This document shows, in pieces, positions 28,901-43,900 of a stretch of 64,000 nucleotides of DNA. Position numbers and translations under genes: made by a program. Source of the DNA: Vanessa cardui (taxonomy: Eukaryota > Arthropoda > Insecta > Lepidoptera > Nymphalidae); the NCBI RefSeq assembly GCF_905220365.1, contig NC_061135.1, forward strand, positions 5,671,501 to 5,735,500, given 5' to 3'. Below the pieces are notes generated by a model, which was not told the DNA's origin, ran no database searches, and worked only from the letters and a program-made list of their open reading frames with translations. Position 1 is the stretch's first letter. Each line of letters opens with the position of its first letter.

Positions 28901-31900
28901 GCTATTCACGCAAAATGCTGTGTGAGGTCGCGCATTATCGTGCATTAAAAGAAATTCCTGGCTTCCAATAAATTCCATGTATGGTAAAACATGTTCTTGG
29001 AGGACCTCTTCGATGTATCGCACTGCTGTTAAGCGACCTTCGATTATTGTTAACTCCGTACGTGCGTCTGAACTTATTCCTGCCCAGACCATAACAGAGC
29101 CACCATGAAAACTTACTGTTTGCCAGGTAGTGGTGGGTAAAAACCTTTCTCCTCGCCTTCTCCACACACGTTCGCGACCATCTGGATGCCTTAAGGCTAC
29201 TCTGCATTCATCGGTCCACAGAACCTTAGCCCACTGCTCGTGAGTCCAATTAGCGTGTTCGCGAGCGAATTGAAGTCGAGCTACACGATGATGTCGGAGC
29301 AGTTCTGGACCTCGTGCTGGTCTTCGGGAACGCAGGTTTTGTTCCTCCATTCTTCTTCTTATTGTTCGCTCACTTACACGGACGCCTCTTGTCGTTTGTA
29401 GACGCTGCATTATTTCACCCGCAGTAAGGAAACGATTTCTCAATATTGCGAGGATGATAAATCGGTCATCTCGAGCTGATGTGCATCTGATATTGCCACT
29501 TCCTGGTCTCCTCGTGTATAGGCTGGTCTCATCGTATCTTTTTAGGGCATATCTTAGAGTTGTACGTGGTACATTTAAAGATACAGCGATTTCACGCTGC
29601 GTTAAACCTTGACTCCGAAGTAACACAGCTTGAGCGATTTGTGCTGAACTTAAGGCCATAGTTTTCAGTTTTTAGTAAGAAAAATGACTGAAGATTAAAT
29701 TAAAAACAAAACAATAAGGGTTAAATGCACGACCGTTTGAATATCGAACTTTAACTCAACTGGGTTTTGGGCGTTTTTACACTTAATAACGTTAAGTGTC
29801 ACTTACGTTTAACAAATACCCTTTTTTTATAACTTTGAAACTCATAAATTAACAAAAACTAACGCCACGATACGCTGCCACTTAAAATTCTCATACGCAA
29901 CACCAAAATTGCATGTTATAAGAATTTTAGAGTTTGGGCCACATTTTCTGCCGCTGAGTGTATGTCTTGTAATGTTGTCTTAGATTTTCGCGATTATTAC
30001 ACATTGAAATAAAACTAGTTTTAAGTTTACAGTGTTAGACTTTACAGCGTTCGTGGTCACGGGTAGACTCAGTACCCGTGACCACGAACGCTGTAAAGTG
30101 CTCGAAACGTCGGAATGATAAAAATAATTAACATACGCGAAAACTAGTTTTAATTCAACTATGTCTTGCTTTGAAATATGATATTATGTTTTTTATTAAA
30201 ATTTTCATTTTATATTTATTTCAGATGATTTTACAAATAGTATGATGTACGTACCGGACAGCGCGCTAGTGCAAGAAGAAGAAGGAGAATCTAGGAAAAA
30301 TTCCGTCTCAATGGATACAGACCGGCCTGCCGCTCCCGCTGTTAATTCACATCTTTCCATTACAACTAAAAAGGTATGATTTTATATTATAAAAAAATAA
30401 ATATATAACACTGTATGTTTTCGAAAGTACATAATAGAGTATTGATGATATTTGTGGTTATCAGGTGTGCGAGTGCCCGCTGTCGCTGCCCGACGGCGTG
30501 GATGTAATCCACGCAACTCCTGCTGCGGGACATCTGAGCTCAGCGTCAATATATCCAGCTTGTTTAGCGCCATACATATTAGCAACGGCATGTTCCGATA
30601 GCACTTTAAGGTACGTCCCATCGAGTAAAGAAAAAACTATGTATAGATAGCGCACGAGTTGAATGCAGAGCTCAGGAATTCGATAGTGCTGTGACCTAAT
30701 TATAATTGATGACCAAAATACTCATTATATTGTAAGTAATTAATATCGATAATTTTACTAGGTTAGCATAATGATAAAAAGGCAAAATAATACTGATCAT
30801 ACATTTTTATTAATTATTTCACAAAAAGAAATAAAAAAAAGACACAAAAATTTATTTATTATTATGATTATCAGATTCACACATGGTTGAATCGGTGTCA
30901 CTATCCTCACCGTCGCTGACTTCAATTATAAATCGATCAATGGTATCTTCAATCAATCCATCTCTTTGCCAATAATTTTCTTATTACTTCAACAATAATA
31001 ATGCGGTAACACAGCAAGCGTACGATAGCTGTTAAGGATGGAACAACACTACACTGCGGGCGAGCGAGGAGGAGCGTGCGGATAGCGGGGGAGGTGCTCC
31101 CGCTCTTTACCTCACGCCCCGGCTGCATTCAACTCGTGCGCTATCTATATGTTGTTAATTATCTGACAAACTAAACCAGCATAACTTGCTCGCGCAGGTT
31201 TTGGAAGTGTAACGTCACCAAAAAGGAGAACGACTCGTTCGAGTACTCGTGGAAGGAGTGGGAAATGATGAACAAGGACCAGGAGTCGACCATCGACATA
31301 CCCGGGCAGCCGCTGCACATCAGCGCGGCGTACTCGGGGCGCATCGCGTGCGCGTACAAGTGCGGGCGCTCGTTCACGCGGCCGCGCGCGGGCGGCGGCG
31401 CGGCGCCCGACGCGCGCTTCGTCAACCTGTGCGTGTGCGTGTACGAGTGCGAGAGCACGGGCGGCGCCGAGTGGCTGCTGGAGGACACCATCCCGCTGCG
31501 CAACGTCAGCCTGCCGCGCGTGGGCGTCTGCGCCGACGCGCAGATCGACCTCTCCTACCTGCACGACACCTCCTTCATGCAGAAGAAGCAGAGGCTGACG
31601 CAGGTCACCGATATTTGTATTTGTGTTCCCATCTATTCCACCAACCCGCATTGGAACAGCGTGGTGGAATATGTTCCAAGCCCTCTCCTCAAAAAGGGAA
31701 AGGAGGCCTTTAGCCCAGCAGTGGGAAATTTACAGGCTGTTACTTTTACTTATATACTGCCTCATTACAGGTGTTACAAACGTTGTCGTCCGATGAGAGC
31801 CGCAACAACCGCAACGGCGAAGGCGACACGGGCAAGTCGGCTGGTCTTCTAGCAGTGCCGTCGTTCAGTACTCTCCAGTCGTTGCGCAGGAGCATCATGG

Positions 31901-34900
31901 AAAACGGCAACACGTGTCCGCTCACACAGAAGCATCTCGTCCAACTCGACTGGGTGTCGAAGGAGGATGGATCGCACATATTGACGGTCGCCGTCGGTTC
32001 CCGGGTGCTCCTTTTCACGCCAGTTTCTAGTGACTTGGCGCAAGCTAATTTAAAGGTAAATTGATTGATATCACTAAAATAAAAAAATGACGACCTCTGT
32101 GGTCGAGTGGTGTGTACACCGGTTTTCATGGGTACGCCACTCCGTGATCCCGGGTTCGATTCTCGGCCGAGTCGATGTAGATTACCACTAGTTTTCTATA
32201 TTGTCTTGGGTCTGGGTGTTTGTTGATTTTCCATAACACAAGTGCTTAAGCTACTTACATTGGGATCAGAGTAATGTATGTGATGTTGTCTCATATTTAT
32301 TTATATTTATATTATATTTATTTATAAAAAAAATAACCATTGACTTTTTTTTTAATTATTACTATATTTTTTTAGGCTATGAAAGAATCGATAAATAATA
32401 ACCGCCCAATACTCCGAAAAGCGTCTTCATTAGCCGCACCGTTATTTGTGGAGGAAATACGATGGATGCAGTTACGAAGAATCCAGTTAAAGACGGCCGA
32501 CGGTTTGCCGCCCTTACCAATGCAGATATCTTGGGTCCGAGACGGCATACTAGTTGTTGGCATGGACTCTGAAATGCATGTTTACTCGCAGTGGAAACCC
32601 GAAACTCCTCAGCTTACGTCTGGACAAGCAACGAATCAGGTATAACATTGTTTACCATCACTTCAAACGAACTTACTTAAACTTTTTGAATTTAAATCGT
32701 TTTTTATTATTTTTATCTTAAAAATTAGACCGACCGAATGACCGAAACAATTGCATTCAACATTAGTTCTCTGTCTGTTAGTTCCACTTCATTGCATAGT
32801 ATGAAACAAAGTCGCTTTACCTGTCCCTATGTCTGCTTAAATCTTTGCAACTACGCAACGGATTTTGATGCGGTTTTTTTAATAGATAGAGTGATTGGAG
32901 AAAAAGGTTTTTAAATATAATACATGAATAAAATCTAAAAAAAAAAATTGATAATTTTAGAAGTTTGTGATGTCATATTATTGCACCCGTGCGAAGATGG
33001 GGCGGGTCGCTAGTATATTAATATGGTACATAAAGTTTTCTACTATAAAGTACACTTATAATATTTGTTTTAATCAAATTTATGTTTGTCGTTTAATGAA
33101 ATTCAGGAACAAGAAGAAGGCGGTGAGTCGCGTGCACTACGTGATTCCGATTTGCGTGTGTCGGCTCCGCACTTACAGCGAGTGTCGTCTATTAATCTTC
33201 AGCTGTTAGAACGCGACGCTCGAAGAAGGAACAAAACACAACCGGATCAGCCCCAGGTACGTATAGTTTGTTCGCGTTAAGAATGCAGTGAGTTGTCATT
33301 GTTTACCGGCTTTACTCCGCCCCCTGACCAATCAAATCTTTTTTAACAGCAGGTGAAGGTGTATGCATAATTGTGTTAAAATTCCAACAAGTTATATTTG
33401 TTTTAAAGACTAAGTATAATTAATTTAAAAAATACACATTAAAATAAAAAATCGAATCGGGGTGTTTAATCAACAAAATTCTTAACACTATATACAATCG
33501 TTTGCGAATCTCCTCATCGCGATGTAGAAATTTACATATTTTGACATAACGTCATCTAGTAGCTATAGGTTACATTAATTATTACGTGTACAGCTTGAAT
33601 AAATTAAATATAAATATTTAAATAAACAAAATTTTAATTAGAAAAATAAAAATATCAGTTAATAATTAATTAAATGTGAACTTGACTTTGTAATTCGAAA
33701 AGATTTGATTGGTCAAAGGGGGCGGAGTCAGGCCGGTAAACAATGACAACTCACTGCATTCTTAACGCGAACAGACTATAGTATATATACGTAGTAAATT
33801 GTTATAGTTCATATTTTCGTAGCTAATGTTCGCGTTATAATCAAAATTTCATGAACTCAAAATGCATGAATTTCGTGAATTTTTGGTCTTATTTTCAGTT
33901 TTTATATTTTTTTATTTATCACACTAAATCTTATCAATCAGAGGACTTCAGTTACTGAACTCTTGTCTTGTCTTGGGTTCTATAAATACCTTATAAGTTA
34001 TAACCGACTATAAAATAATAGAGCAAAGCCTTCTTCTATTATACATATATATTTATGCAAAAATTTGTATATGTTAACGGTATTTTTTATTTTTCTGCAA
34101 TAACGAAATACTATCAATTCCGACCGATTCAAAGATATTGTAATTTATTTTTATTTTCTCTATAGCCTCTTTTGGACTACATGCCTGACTATGGTCTATT
34201 CGAAGCGTCACAAATGGCTTGTCCGGTGTTGCCACAGTATCATCCCAAGCAACTGATGGAACTACTTAATAGCGGAAAGATTCGATGGGTCAAAGCCATT
34301 CTCGCTCATTTAGTCAGGTAATTTACAGCTGATGTTTCATTAGTTTTAATTGTTTATTTTTAATTAATTAAGTTTATTATATTTTCATCAGGTGTATGGG
34401 TGGAACCTATACGAGCCGTAGTTCTCAAGGCGACGAGGACAGTTTGTCTAGACAGGTATAAAAAGTTAATTTTATTTGTATCAATATGCGTGTCACATGT
34501 ATGCTGCTTAAATGCATTGTTATAAAACTATAAGTCACTATTTTATCACACGTTTTGATCATAGTTTTAACTTATCGTAATAGTAATTTCATATGATTGT
34601 TTGAAATTTTCAATTTAAAGTTACATCAGTTTACTTTAGTCATTTGTCGAAAAATATTTGATCAATAAATGATTATTTAAAAAAAAAGATGTAGTCATCG
34701 TTCCTTAATATTTACGTTGTATAAAATTATTTTTCGTAATGGTATTGAATCGTATTGCTTTCACCGTAGTGATAATAATATCAAGCGTGTTATATAATCA
34801 TAACAAGCATTTACACTGTGATGTTATAAAAGCAAATGGCCGCCAAAATACCGCTTACACTGTGAATAAGAACGTTTTATATCCGTTCTGGCATTGTTTT

Positions 34901-37900
34901 TATCGAAATGCACTTACTCGTAGAACTGCCATACAACCTTAATACCATAAACATTCGTTATACATTATACATCTCTATATACGAGATACATTTTTGGCAC
35001 CTCTTTTTTAAGATACTTAAATGAACAACGCTTCGAGGGTAATATATTGCAATCCATAAGTTACTTCATTATGTAATGTAAATGACATGGAAGTGTTTTT
35101 GTTTTTTCATTTCATTATAATTGGCCAATGAGGAGAATGATAATCAGATTTTCCAAAATTTTAGAGGCTATCTATTAATATAATGTTAAATAGTCATATT
35201 AATTATAATGTTAAAAAACTATTTAAATTAAATTAAATTTTAAAATTGTTATTGATAAATATTATTATCTAAATAAAAATGTAATTATTTATTATTGTAT
35301 TGTATTTTAAAATTCGTAAAGTTAAAAAATATGTTTTACTAGCACTATATGGGCCAGTCCTGAAATAAAAAGTTTTATTTTATTATTATTAATAACCGTA
35401 ACAGTATGGCAGTTCTAATTTTAAACGAGTCTGTGGAAACGCGTAACGGCGCAAACCCCAGTCGTTGTTTGGGGCCGCGGCTTCGTGTCGGTGTGTATGC
35501 GGTGTGTATGCGCATGTGCACGTGTCGTGTGTTGCAGCGCGGGTGGTCGCGGTCGCGCACGCTGTCCGTGTCGTTCGCAGCGGGCGCCGCCTCGCCGCTA
35601 GACGGCGTCGCACAGGTATCGCCCACACTCTCGCTTCCTACACTACGCACCTTCATATCTGTCAAATCAATTTTTACTTTAAAATCTTCAAGCTCAATTA
35701 TTCGAGATATTCGAATCTTCGATTACTAATGTTAATTGCCGAGGCCGAAAATTGTCGGTTATTTTGTATTTCCAATTTTTATTATTACTTGAACTTTCAG
35801 TAAAATTAGGAATTTATTTTTAATTAACAATGTTCACAATATTTTGCACATATCGCACCGAAAGCATCTTGGTTTTTTATGTTTTTGTACAAAATGATCT
35901 TTAAACTGAAGTATGTAAATATTCGATTATAATAATAACGCTTACGTGTAGATAACCGAAGATGTGCAGCTCGATTACGCAGAGCTGACATCGGTACCGC
36001 CATTACCTCTCTGGACCCTACTTGTCGCGGACAAGGAGTCCGCACATCATCCGTCCACTATTCAAGAAGCTAAGGTAAACATCATATATTTAAAACACAA
36101 AAATATAGTACGACACAAATTAGATGTAGCGTCGGAAACTGCAATGGAATGAAAATAAAACCGATTACTGCCGATTCACACAACCAATAGAAATAGCTCC
36201 CTATCGCGCCATTCGACGCTATTCGTCGCTATAGATTCACGCGTCAGAGAAAGCAAGTGCATGTAAATCGACGCGTCAAATTGACGAATATATTAGGTCA
36301 TATAATATTACAAGTTATTACGTTTATGCAAAGATAATATTCGCATGAGAAATAAATATTGATAATTTGTGATAGCGTACTTAATTCGGATGTGATCGGT
36401 TTTACGAATTTAGCCGATGCGACATCTAAGTTGTGTCGTACTATACTCATATAAATAAAAATTTCAATCAAAATTTAAATGCTTTTATATTCTTGAGACG
36501 TTATTTAATTACAAGATAGAGCTAAAGGCGAATGCTACTTGTACATTCTGTTTTCAAAATAAATGGACTGTTATTTAGAGTAACAAATTTATTCCAGGAT
36601 TATAATGAACTATTCGAAGGAACTATGGAAGTAGAAGAGGATCTTGATGCTCTTTTGCTCGGCGATGATGAAGGCATCGACCGTCGTCCTTCGATGCCGG
36701 AACGACAGCCTCTTTCACACTTTGGACCAAGACAAGGTATTTTTTGAATATGTTACGTACTTCTTTGGAATACAATATTAAGTTCTTCAATAATCCAAGA
36801 TGGTGGTTAGAACGCATGCGTCTTAACCGATGATTGATTGATGATGATGATTGGGTTAAACCCAGGCAAGAACCACTAAATTTTTATGTGCTTAATTTGA
36901 ATTTATAATTCATCAAGTGCTCTGATGAAGGAAAACATCGCGAGGAAACCTGCATGTGTATCATTTAAAAGAATATGTATCCACCGACCGGCATTGGAGC
37001 AGCGTTGTGGAATATACTCCAAACCTTCTCCTCAAAAGGAGAGGAGGCCTTGACCTAGTGGAAAATTTACGGGCTGTTGAAATCGAATCGAAATGTATTT
37101 ATTATTATTTTATCAATTTGTTGTTGTTGAATAATCTGGTTCGCTAAAATATTCAAAATATTAATGAAATTTCATCGACATGCCACTTTCCTTTGTTTGT
37201 AGGACGCATTCTCTCGAGACTCCTAACTCACACCCACCTCCCCGGATTGAGTTCGCTGGACCAGATGCATCTGCTCGCTCTCGCGGACACGGTGTCCACG
37301 TGCGACGCGGACTTCGCAGAGCGGCTAACGAACAACGCAAGGGTAGATGTCGCTCAGGGCGCCGGACAGGAGATATTACCTGGTACTTTGTTTTACTTTA
37401 GGAAAAAGACGTAACAAAATCTGTCTTCGGACGAGTATCTTGGCGGAAGCCTACTTTGAGAACAGGGCCGGATTTGGGGAAGGGCAACCGGGGCTACTGC
37501 CCTGGGGCCTCCACATAAGTGGGGGCCACAAAAGTTTTCAATGAGTTAAAAAATACCGAGATATAGTCAAATTATATTAATCTTACTTCTTAATATTTTA
37601 AAAGTTACCGATATCAGCCAAGAAATACTTACTGATTCAAATTAATAAAAGCTTAAGCTAATCCATTAATCCATGACATAATTATTAGGATCTCCACGCT
37701 CCTGTTCGCCTAGGGCCTCCAGACCTTTAAATACGACTCTGTTTGAGAATCTTTAAGTTAAAATTTAAGAGGTTTTTTGTACTAATTATCTTAAGTGGTC
37801 CCCAAAAATCAGTTTGAAATAAGGTCATATTTTGCATGATTTCTGTTATTTTTTTTCATTACCAGAGACAAATTATGTAATTGCCATATCATTAAAACAG

Positions 37901-40900
37901 TATTTATTATGATAGTTCTTGGTAGCGTTTTCATGATGTGACCTTCCAACAGATTCCCTGGACGACTGTGGGCTGCGGTTCCTCCTCGCCATGAAGCACT
38001 ACGGCTACCTGCTGCGCTGCCTGCCTCTGGCGCAGCGCGCCACGCTGCAGCGCACCGGCGTGGGCACCTGCAACCTCGTGTGGGCCTTCCACTCCGAGAC
38101 GCACGAGCAGCTGCTAGCCCTCGTGCCGGGCTACACCAAGGGGCAGCCGAAGTGGTCCACTATGAGAGAATTGGGTAACTTGTACTCAATTATTGTACAA
38201 ACAAAACAACAACAACAACAACAACAGCCTGTAAATTCCCACTGCTGGGCTAAAGGCCTCCTCTCCCTTAGAGGAGAAGGTTTGGAACATATTCCACCAC
38301 GCTGTTCCAATGCGGGTTGGTGGAATACATATGTGGCAGATTTTCTCTGAAATTTGTCACATGCAGGTTTCCTCACGATGTTTTCCTTCACCGCCGAGTA
38401 CGAGATGAATTATAAAGACAAATTAAGCACATGAATCAGCGGTGCTTGCCTGGGTTTGAACCCGCAATCATCGGTTAAGATGCACGCGTTCTAACCACTG
38501 GGCCATCTCGACTCTTAATTATTGTACAATACGATCTATTTATGATTTGCAACCTAATACCTCGACGACCTCCATGGTCGAGTGGTGTGTACACCGGTTT
38601 TTATGGGTACGTCATTCTGAGGTCCCGGGTTCGATTCCCGGCCGAGTCGATGTAGATTACCATTACTTTTCTATGTTGTCTTGGGTCTGGGTGTTTGTGG
38701 TACCGTTGTTACTTCTGATTTCACAAGTGCTACTTACATTGGTAACAGAGTAATGTATGTGATGTTGTCTCATATTTATTAAAAAAAAAAAGTTAACAAA
38801 AAATCAAATTAAATCTTAATTTTAAATGATTTAAGGCGTGGGTTGGTGGGTGCGCGGAGATTTACTGCGGATATGTGTGGAGCGCCTCGCTCGCGCCTCC
38901 TACATGGCCAAGCAGGATCCAATGGATGCCGCTCTCTACTATCTGGCTATGAAGAAGAAAACGCTCCTATGGGGACTGTTCCGCTCCAATCGAGACGATA
39001 AAATGACTGCGGTACTTAAAATTTAAAAAGACATTCTATGAAGCAGCAATATATACTGTCAAATATTTATGTTATTATTTATTTGCAGTTCTTTGCAAAT
39101 GACTTCAGCGAAGATCGATGGCGAAAAGCGGCATTGAAAAATGCGTTCGTTCTACTCGGAAAGCAACGTTTCGAACATGCGGCAGCGTTCTTCTTACTAG
39201 GCGGGGCTTTGAAAGATGCTTTGGAGGTAATATAACCTTTAAATAATATAAGTCTAAATTTGATTATTACATTTAAAAAATATAAATAACATTTTAGGTC
39301 CTCATGACACGGTTAGGAGACTTGCAACTGGCAATGGTGGTGGCACGTCTCTACGAATCGGATAGCACTCTGCCGAACAGCTTGAGAAAATTACTAATGG
39401 ATGAGATACTTGGGTATGTGAACCGTTTTTTTTTAACCTGCCAGATACATACATTAGACTCGGTAGACTAGTTTGTAGTTGAAACATATAATATATACTC
39501 ACCCAAATGGTAGCGGTGAAACCGAGGAGGGCGAAGTGGACCTGGAGCGCGCGCACCCCGACCCGTTCGTGCGCTCCATGGCGCTGTGGGAGCTCAAGCG
39601 GCACGGCGAGGCGCTCGACACGCTGCTCAACCCGGCCGGCCGCCTGCACGCCGCGCGCGACAACGAGCCCATGCCCAGCGTCTTCAACTTCTACGTGTAC
39701 CTGCGCACGCACCCGCGCCTCAAGCGCAACAACATGCCCAGCCAGGTGAGCCCCGCGCCCCCCGCGCAGCCCGACACGCCGCGGCCACCCTAACGCTACA
39801 CCTGTTGCAGGGCGGCACCCTAGCCCTCCTCCAGCAGGAGGCGGATGAGGGCATCACGCGGCTCGAGCGCCGCCTGTACTTCCAAACGGCGCACGGACAC
39901 TTCAAAGCCGGCTGCCCGGCGCTGGCTCTGGAGGTGCTCTCCAAGCTGCCGGCGCGAGTTCGCGAGGAGAAGGCCCGCCAGCCGCCCGTGGCTGCGCCCT
40001 CCGTGGACGACAACGTCATACACACGGGGCAGCTGGTCGAAGACACGATTGTCAAAAGTACGACTCATTCACGTCCGTTTGTACGTCGTTGTGTCTTTAT
40101 TTGTTTTGGCTTATGCTAACACAGTTGATACATTTTTGTTTTTTATTCGGGATAAAAAATCTCGAATTTTAGTAAACCAAATTTTGTGTACGCAAATCTG
40201 CGTGAGCAAAGATCATAACATCTTAGTAACCAATATTTATGGCGCATTGGATCCCCAATGCCATCTGAGCATCAGCTCCCAGTGTTATCTGATGTTTTTC
40301 TTACAGCGCCAATGACTATAAGCAGGGGTGACCACTAACCTTCAATTGGCCTTTTTCTTTAATGAATTTAAAAAAATGTATAAAATCTTTAATTAATTTA
40401 AATAAAATAAAAAAATATTGTGTTAACTCTGCGATAAAAGGTATTATAAATTATGTTTCTTTTTTCATTTATTATAAGTAAATTTAGTATTAAATATTTG
40501 ATGTTCATTTACAATATTGTTTATCTTATTTAAACGTTAAATTATTATTATTAACAGAGGAAGAAGATACTATGGATTGGGGCAAACCAGCCATAGCCGT
40601 GGACTGGGGCGCACCAGTAGCGTCCACGAAGACTGATGAACTCGTTCTTAGTTGGGATGATGAAGAAGAAGAAAAGTAAGAAATAATAATTGCAAACAAA
40701 TTAATCATTACAACATACATTCTTTCTTATTTAATGACGTATTTTGGACTTAATCCTTTTCATTCGCTACGATATATTTAATATTATTCCATTATTTTAT
40801 GAGTAATTATTATTCATAAAATTTATTAGCAATATATCAATATTTTTTACTGATTCATATGCATATAAATAGGTCAGAGGGTTCGGGGGCGTCTACGCCA

Positions 40901-43900
40901 CCATTAGAAATGAAAATGGGTAAGACAGAGGAGCCAGCTGCAAACGAAACCAATGATACGGAAAAGGAGGAAGAACCTCCCACAGTCGATATAATGGCAC
41001 AGCAACTGAAGTTTGTCGCTTGCCTCAAGATATTGATGGAGGAGCTCAGTACACTGGCCACCGGCTTCGAAGTTGACGGTGAGCTCGATAGACTATATTC
41101 AAAGTAGTGCGTATGCGCAGCAATTTTCTTTAACTTTTGAAATCAGAAGAACCATTACATTTATTCAATGACTACCTGACTAATTGACGATAGATATTGA
41201 CCGTGTTTTTTATTTTTATTTGGTGGAGCACGATATTTCAGACTCATGTTGTCATCAACATCTACTTTCAAATTTCAGTCTCGTGGACAAGACATTCGTA
41301 AATAATGTCGAAAACAACATGGTCAATATCCCGTATTAAATAACTGTAATAATAAAAATAACTATGTTAATTTAAAACCTTATACAGATAAGCCATGATC
41401 TAAATGTACAGTTTCTTATTTCCTCGTCCTTTTGTGTCAGATAATAAAGATGAATTTTAATGTTGCAACAGGGGGTCACCTGCGCTACCAGCTGTACATC
41501 TGGCTGGAGCGCGAGGTTGAGGCGCTGCACCGCCTGTGCGGGTACGTGTCGGCGCCGGGCGCGGCCGCGGGCGGGGAGCTCATCTGCGCCGACGCGGAGT
41601 CGCTGCCGCTGCCCGAGAAACCCACCCTGCACCAGCTGCTCGTTCGCGAGAAGGCGGACTTCGAGGCCAAGGTGCAGAGGGCGGTCCGACGCAAGAAGTG
41701 GCTGAAAGGTATTGTCTTGCAAGATTTACTTGGTGGGTAGGTACCACCCACTTATCAGTTATTCTACCTCCAAACAACATTACTCAGTATTGTTGTGTGT
41801 TCCGGTTGAAAGGGTGAGTGAGCCATTGTACAGGCACATGGGACATAACATCTTAGTTCCCAAAAGTGGTGACGCATTGACGATGTAAGTAATAGTTAAT
41901 ATTTCTTACAGCGTCATTGTCTATGGGTGATGGTGACCACTTACCATCAGGTTGCCCATATGCTCGTCCACCAACCTATTAAAAAAAATATGTATATGAA
42001 TAAATAAATTTTAAAATTACACTATTTTAGCCAACGAGACCCTTCTGCGCACTCTGTTGTCGTATTGCTCGCTTCACGGCGCGGGAGGAGGCGGCCTGGC
42101 CTCTGTGCGCATGGAACTGGTTTTACTGCTGCAAGAGCTAGGTCAGGACAAACAGCACCAACAGTTGCTGTCGCCGCTGCCTTTCCCCACCACGCTACCG
42201 CTACTTGCCGCAGCTGTGGCCACCAACAACACTGTTGTCGCCGATCCCGTCAGACATTTGCAGGTTCGTTGGCTTAATTACTTTAAAAATGAATTGATGA
42301 AATATCGAGCTCTTGGCTAAAATTTCTTGTACTGCATCTTTACTTATTCCGGACTCACTTCGTATAATTCATTGACAAGTTTTTTTTAAATGTATATCAA
42401 TACGAACTTTTTGGTATTAATATTAGTGACATTTATTTGGTATCTCAATCGATGATTAGGGCGTAATGTTATCACTCGATATATTTGCTTGGTGGTAGGG
42501 CTTTGTGCAAGCTCGTCCGGGTAGGTACCACCCTCTCATCAGTTATTCTACCGCCAAATAACAGTACTCAGTATTGTTGTGTTCCGGTTTGAAGGGTTAG
42601 TGAGCCAGTGTAACTATAGGCACAAGGGACGTAACATCTTAGTTCCCAAGGTTGGTGGCACATTGACGATGTAAGGAATAGTTAATATTTCTTACAGCGT
42701 CATTGTCTATGAGTGATGGTGACCACTTACCATAAGGTAGCCCATATGCTCCAATCCATACAATAAAAAAAAACACACTGTTTGGCGTCGCAGGCGGTGG
42801 CGCACGACATGCTGGGCACCATCGGCGAGCTGGGCATCCCGGGCGGCTCGGCCACGCGCATCCTGCACACGCTGCGGGAACTGGCGGTGGCGCTGTCCGC
42901 CTGCATCTACCAGAGCCTCTGCGACTCCGACACCTTCAGCGTAAAGCACACGCAGCACTATGACGGGTGAGGTCAAGTAAAAAGTAAAGTAACAGCCTGT
43001 AAATTTCCCACTGCCGAGATAAGGCCTCCTCTTCCATTAAGGAGAGAGATTGGAACATTATCCACCACGCTGTTCCAATGCGGGTTGGTGGAATGCACAT
43101 GTGACAGAATTTCGATGAAATTAGACACATGCAGGTTTCCTCACGATGTTTTCCTTCACCGCCGAGCACGAGATGAATTATAAACACAATTAAGCACATA
43201 TATATAGCGGTGCTTGCCTGGGTTTGAACCCGCAATCATCGGTTAAGATGCACGCGTTCTAACCACTGGGCCATCTCAGCTCAGCTAACATTACCCGTTA
43301 TAATTGTTCTCCCGAAAATAGCTGTTCTTTAATGCTAATTATATTTCTAAAAAGTAATTTTGCTTTCAGTATGATTGCCGATACACCCGGTACTACTAAT
43401 CTTCTCGTGAGACCGAGACGATATTCTACGGAAGACCTCACGGTAACAACACCGCCTAACAAATGGCCAGGTAAGAATAATTTTTCAGCCAAACATAAAT
43501 ACATACTGCGACATAATCTCAATTTAAAGAATACAATGATGACGACCTCCATGGTCGAGTGGTGTGTACACCGGTTTTCATGGGTACGCCACTCTGAGGT
43601 CCCGGGTTCCCGGCCGAGTCGATGTAGATTATCATTAGTTTTCTATGTTGTCTTGGGTCTGGGTGTTTGTGGTACCGTCGTTACTTCTGATTTCCATAAC
43701 ACAAGTGCTTCAGCTACTTACATTGGGATCAGAGTAATGTATGTGATGTTGTCTCATATTTATTTTTTAATATTTATTTACAATTTAATACAAATAAAAT
43801 CATAAATACCCTTCGGCTTTTTAAGGTGTGTCAGCCCTACGTGGTCTCGCCCTTCGCGCTGCAGAGGAAGAGGAGGCTCCGAGACTGCCAGTCCTCCTGG

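Noticed and set aside
31145..31713. Long Arg/Ala-rich frames on both strands
   Set aside because: They are by-products of the GC-rich exon 23; the frame with family signal is FWKCNVT onward.
38206..38226. Poly-glutamine coding repeat
   Set aside because: The (CAA)n tract is the tail of a SINE-2 copy in intron 33, not part of an exon.
38440..38515. tRNA gene
   Set aside because: The A and B boxes belong to the SINE-2 head; no complete cloverleaf, and the sequence continues into the SINE body. The same applies to the SINE-1 heads.
39302..40315. Several overlapping frames on both strands over exons 36-38
   Set aside because: GC-rich coding DNA has few stops in any frame; only the Rbcn-3A frame shows conserved motifs and splice phase.
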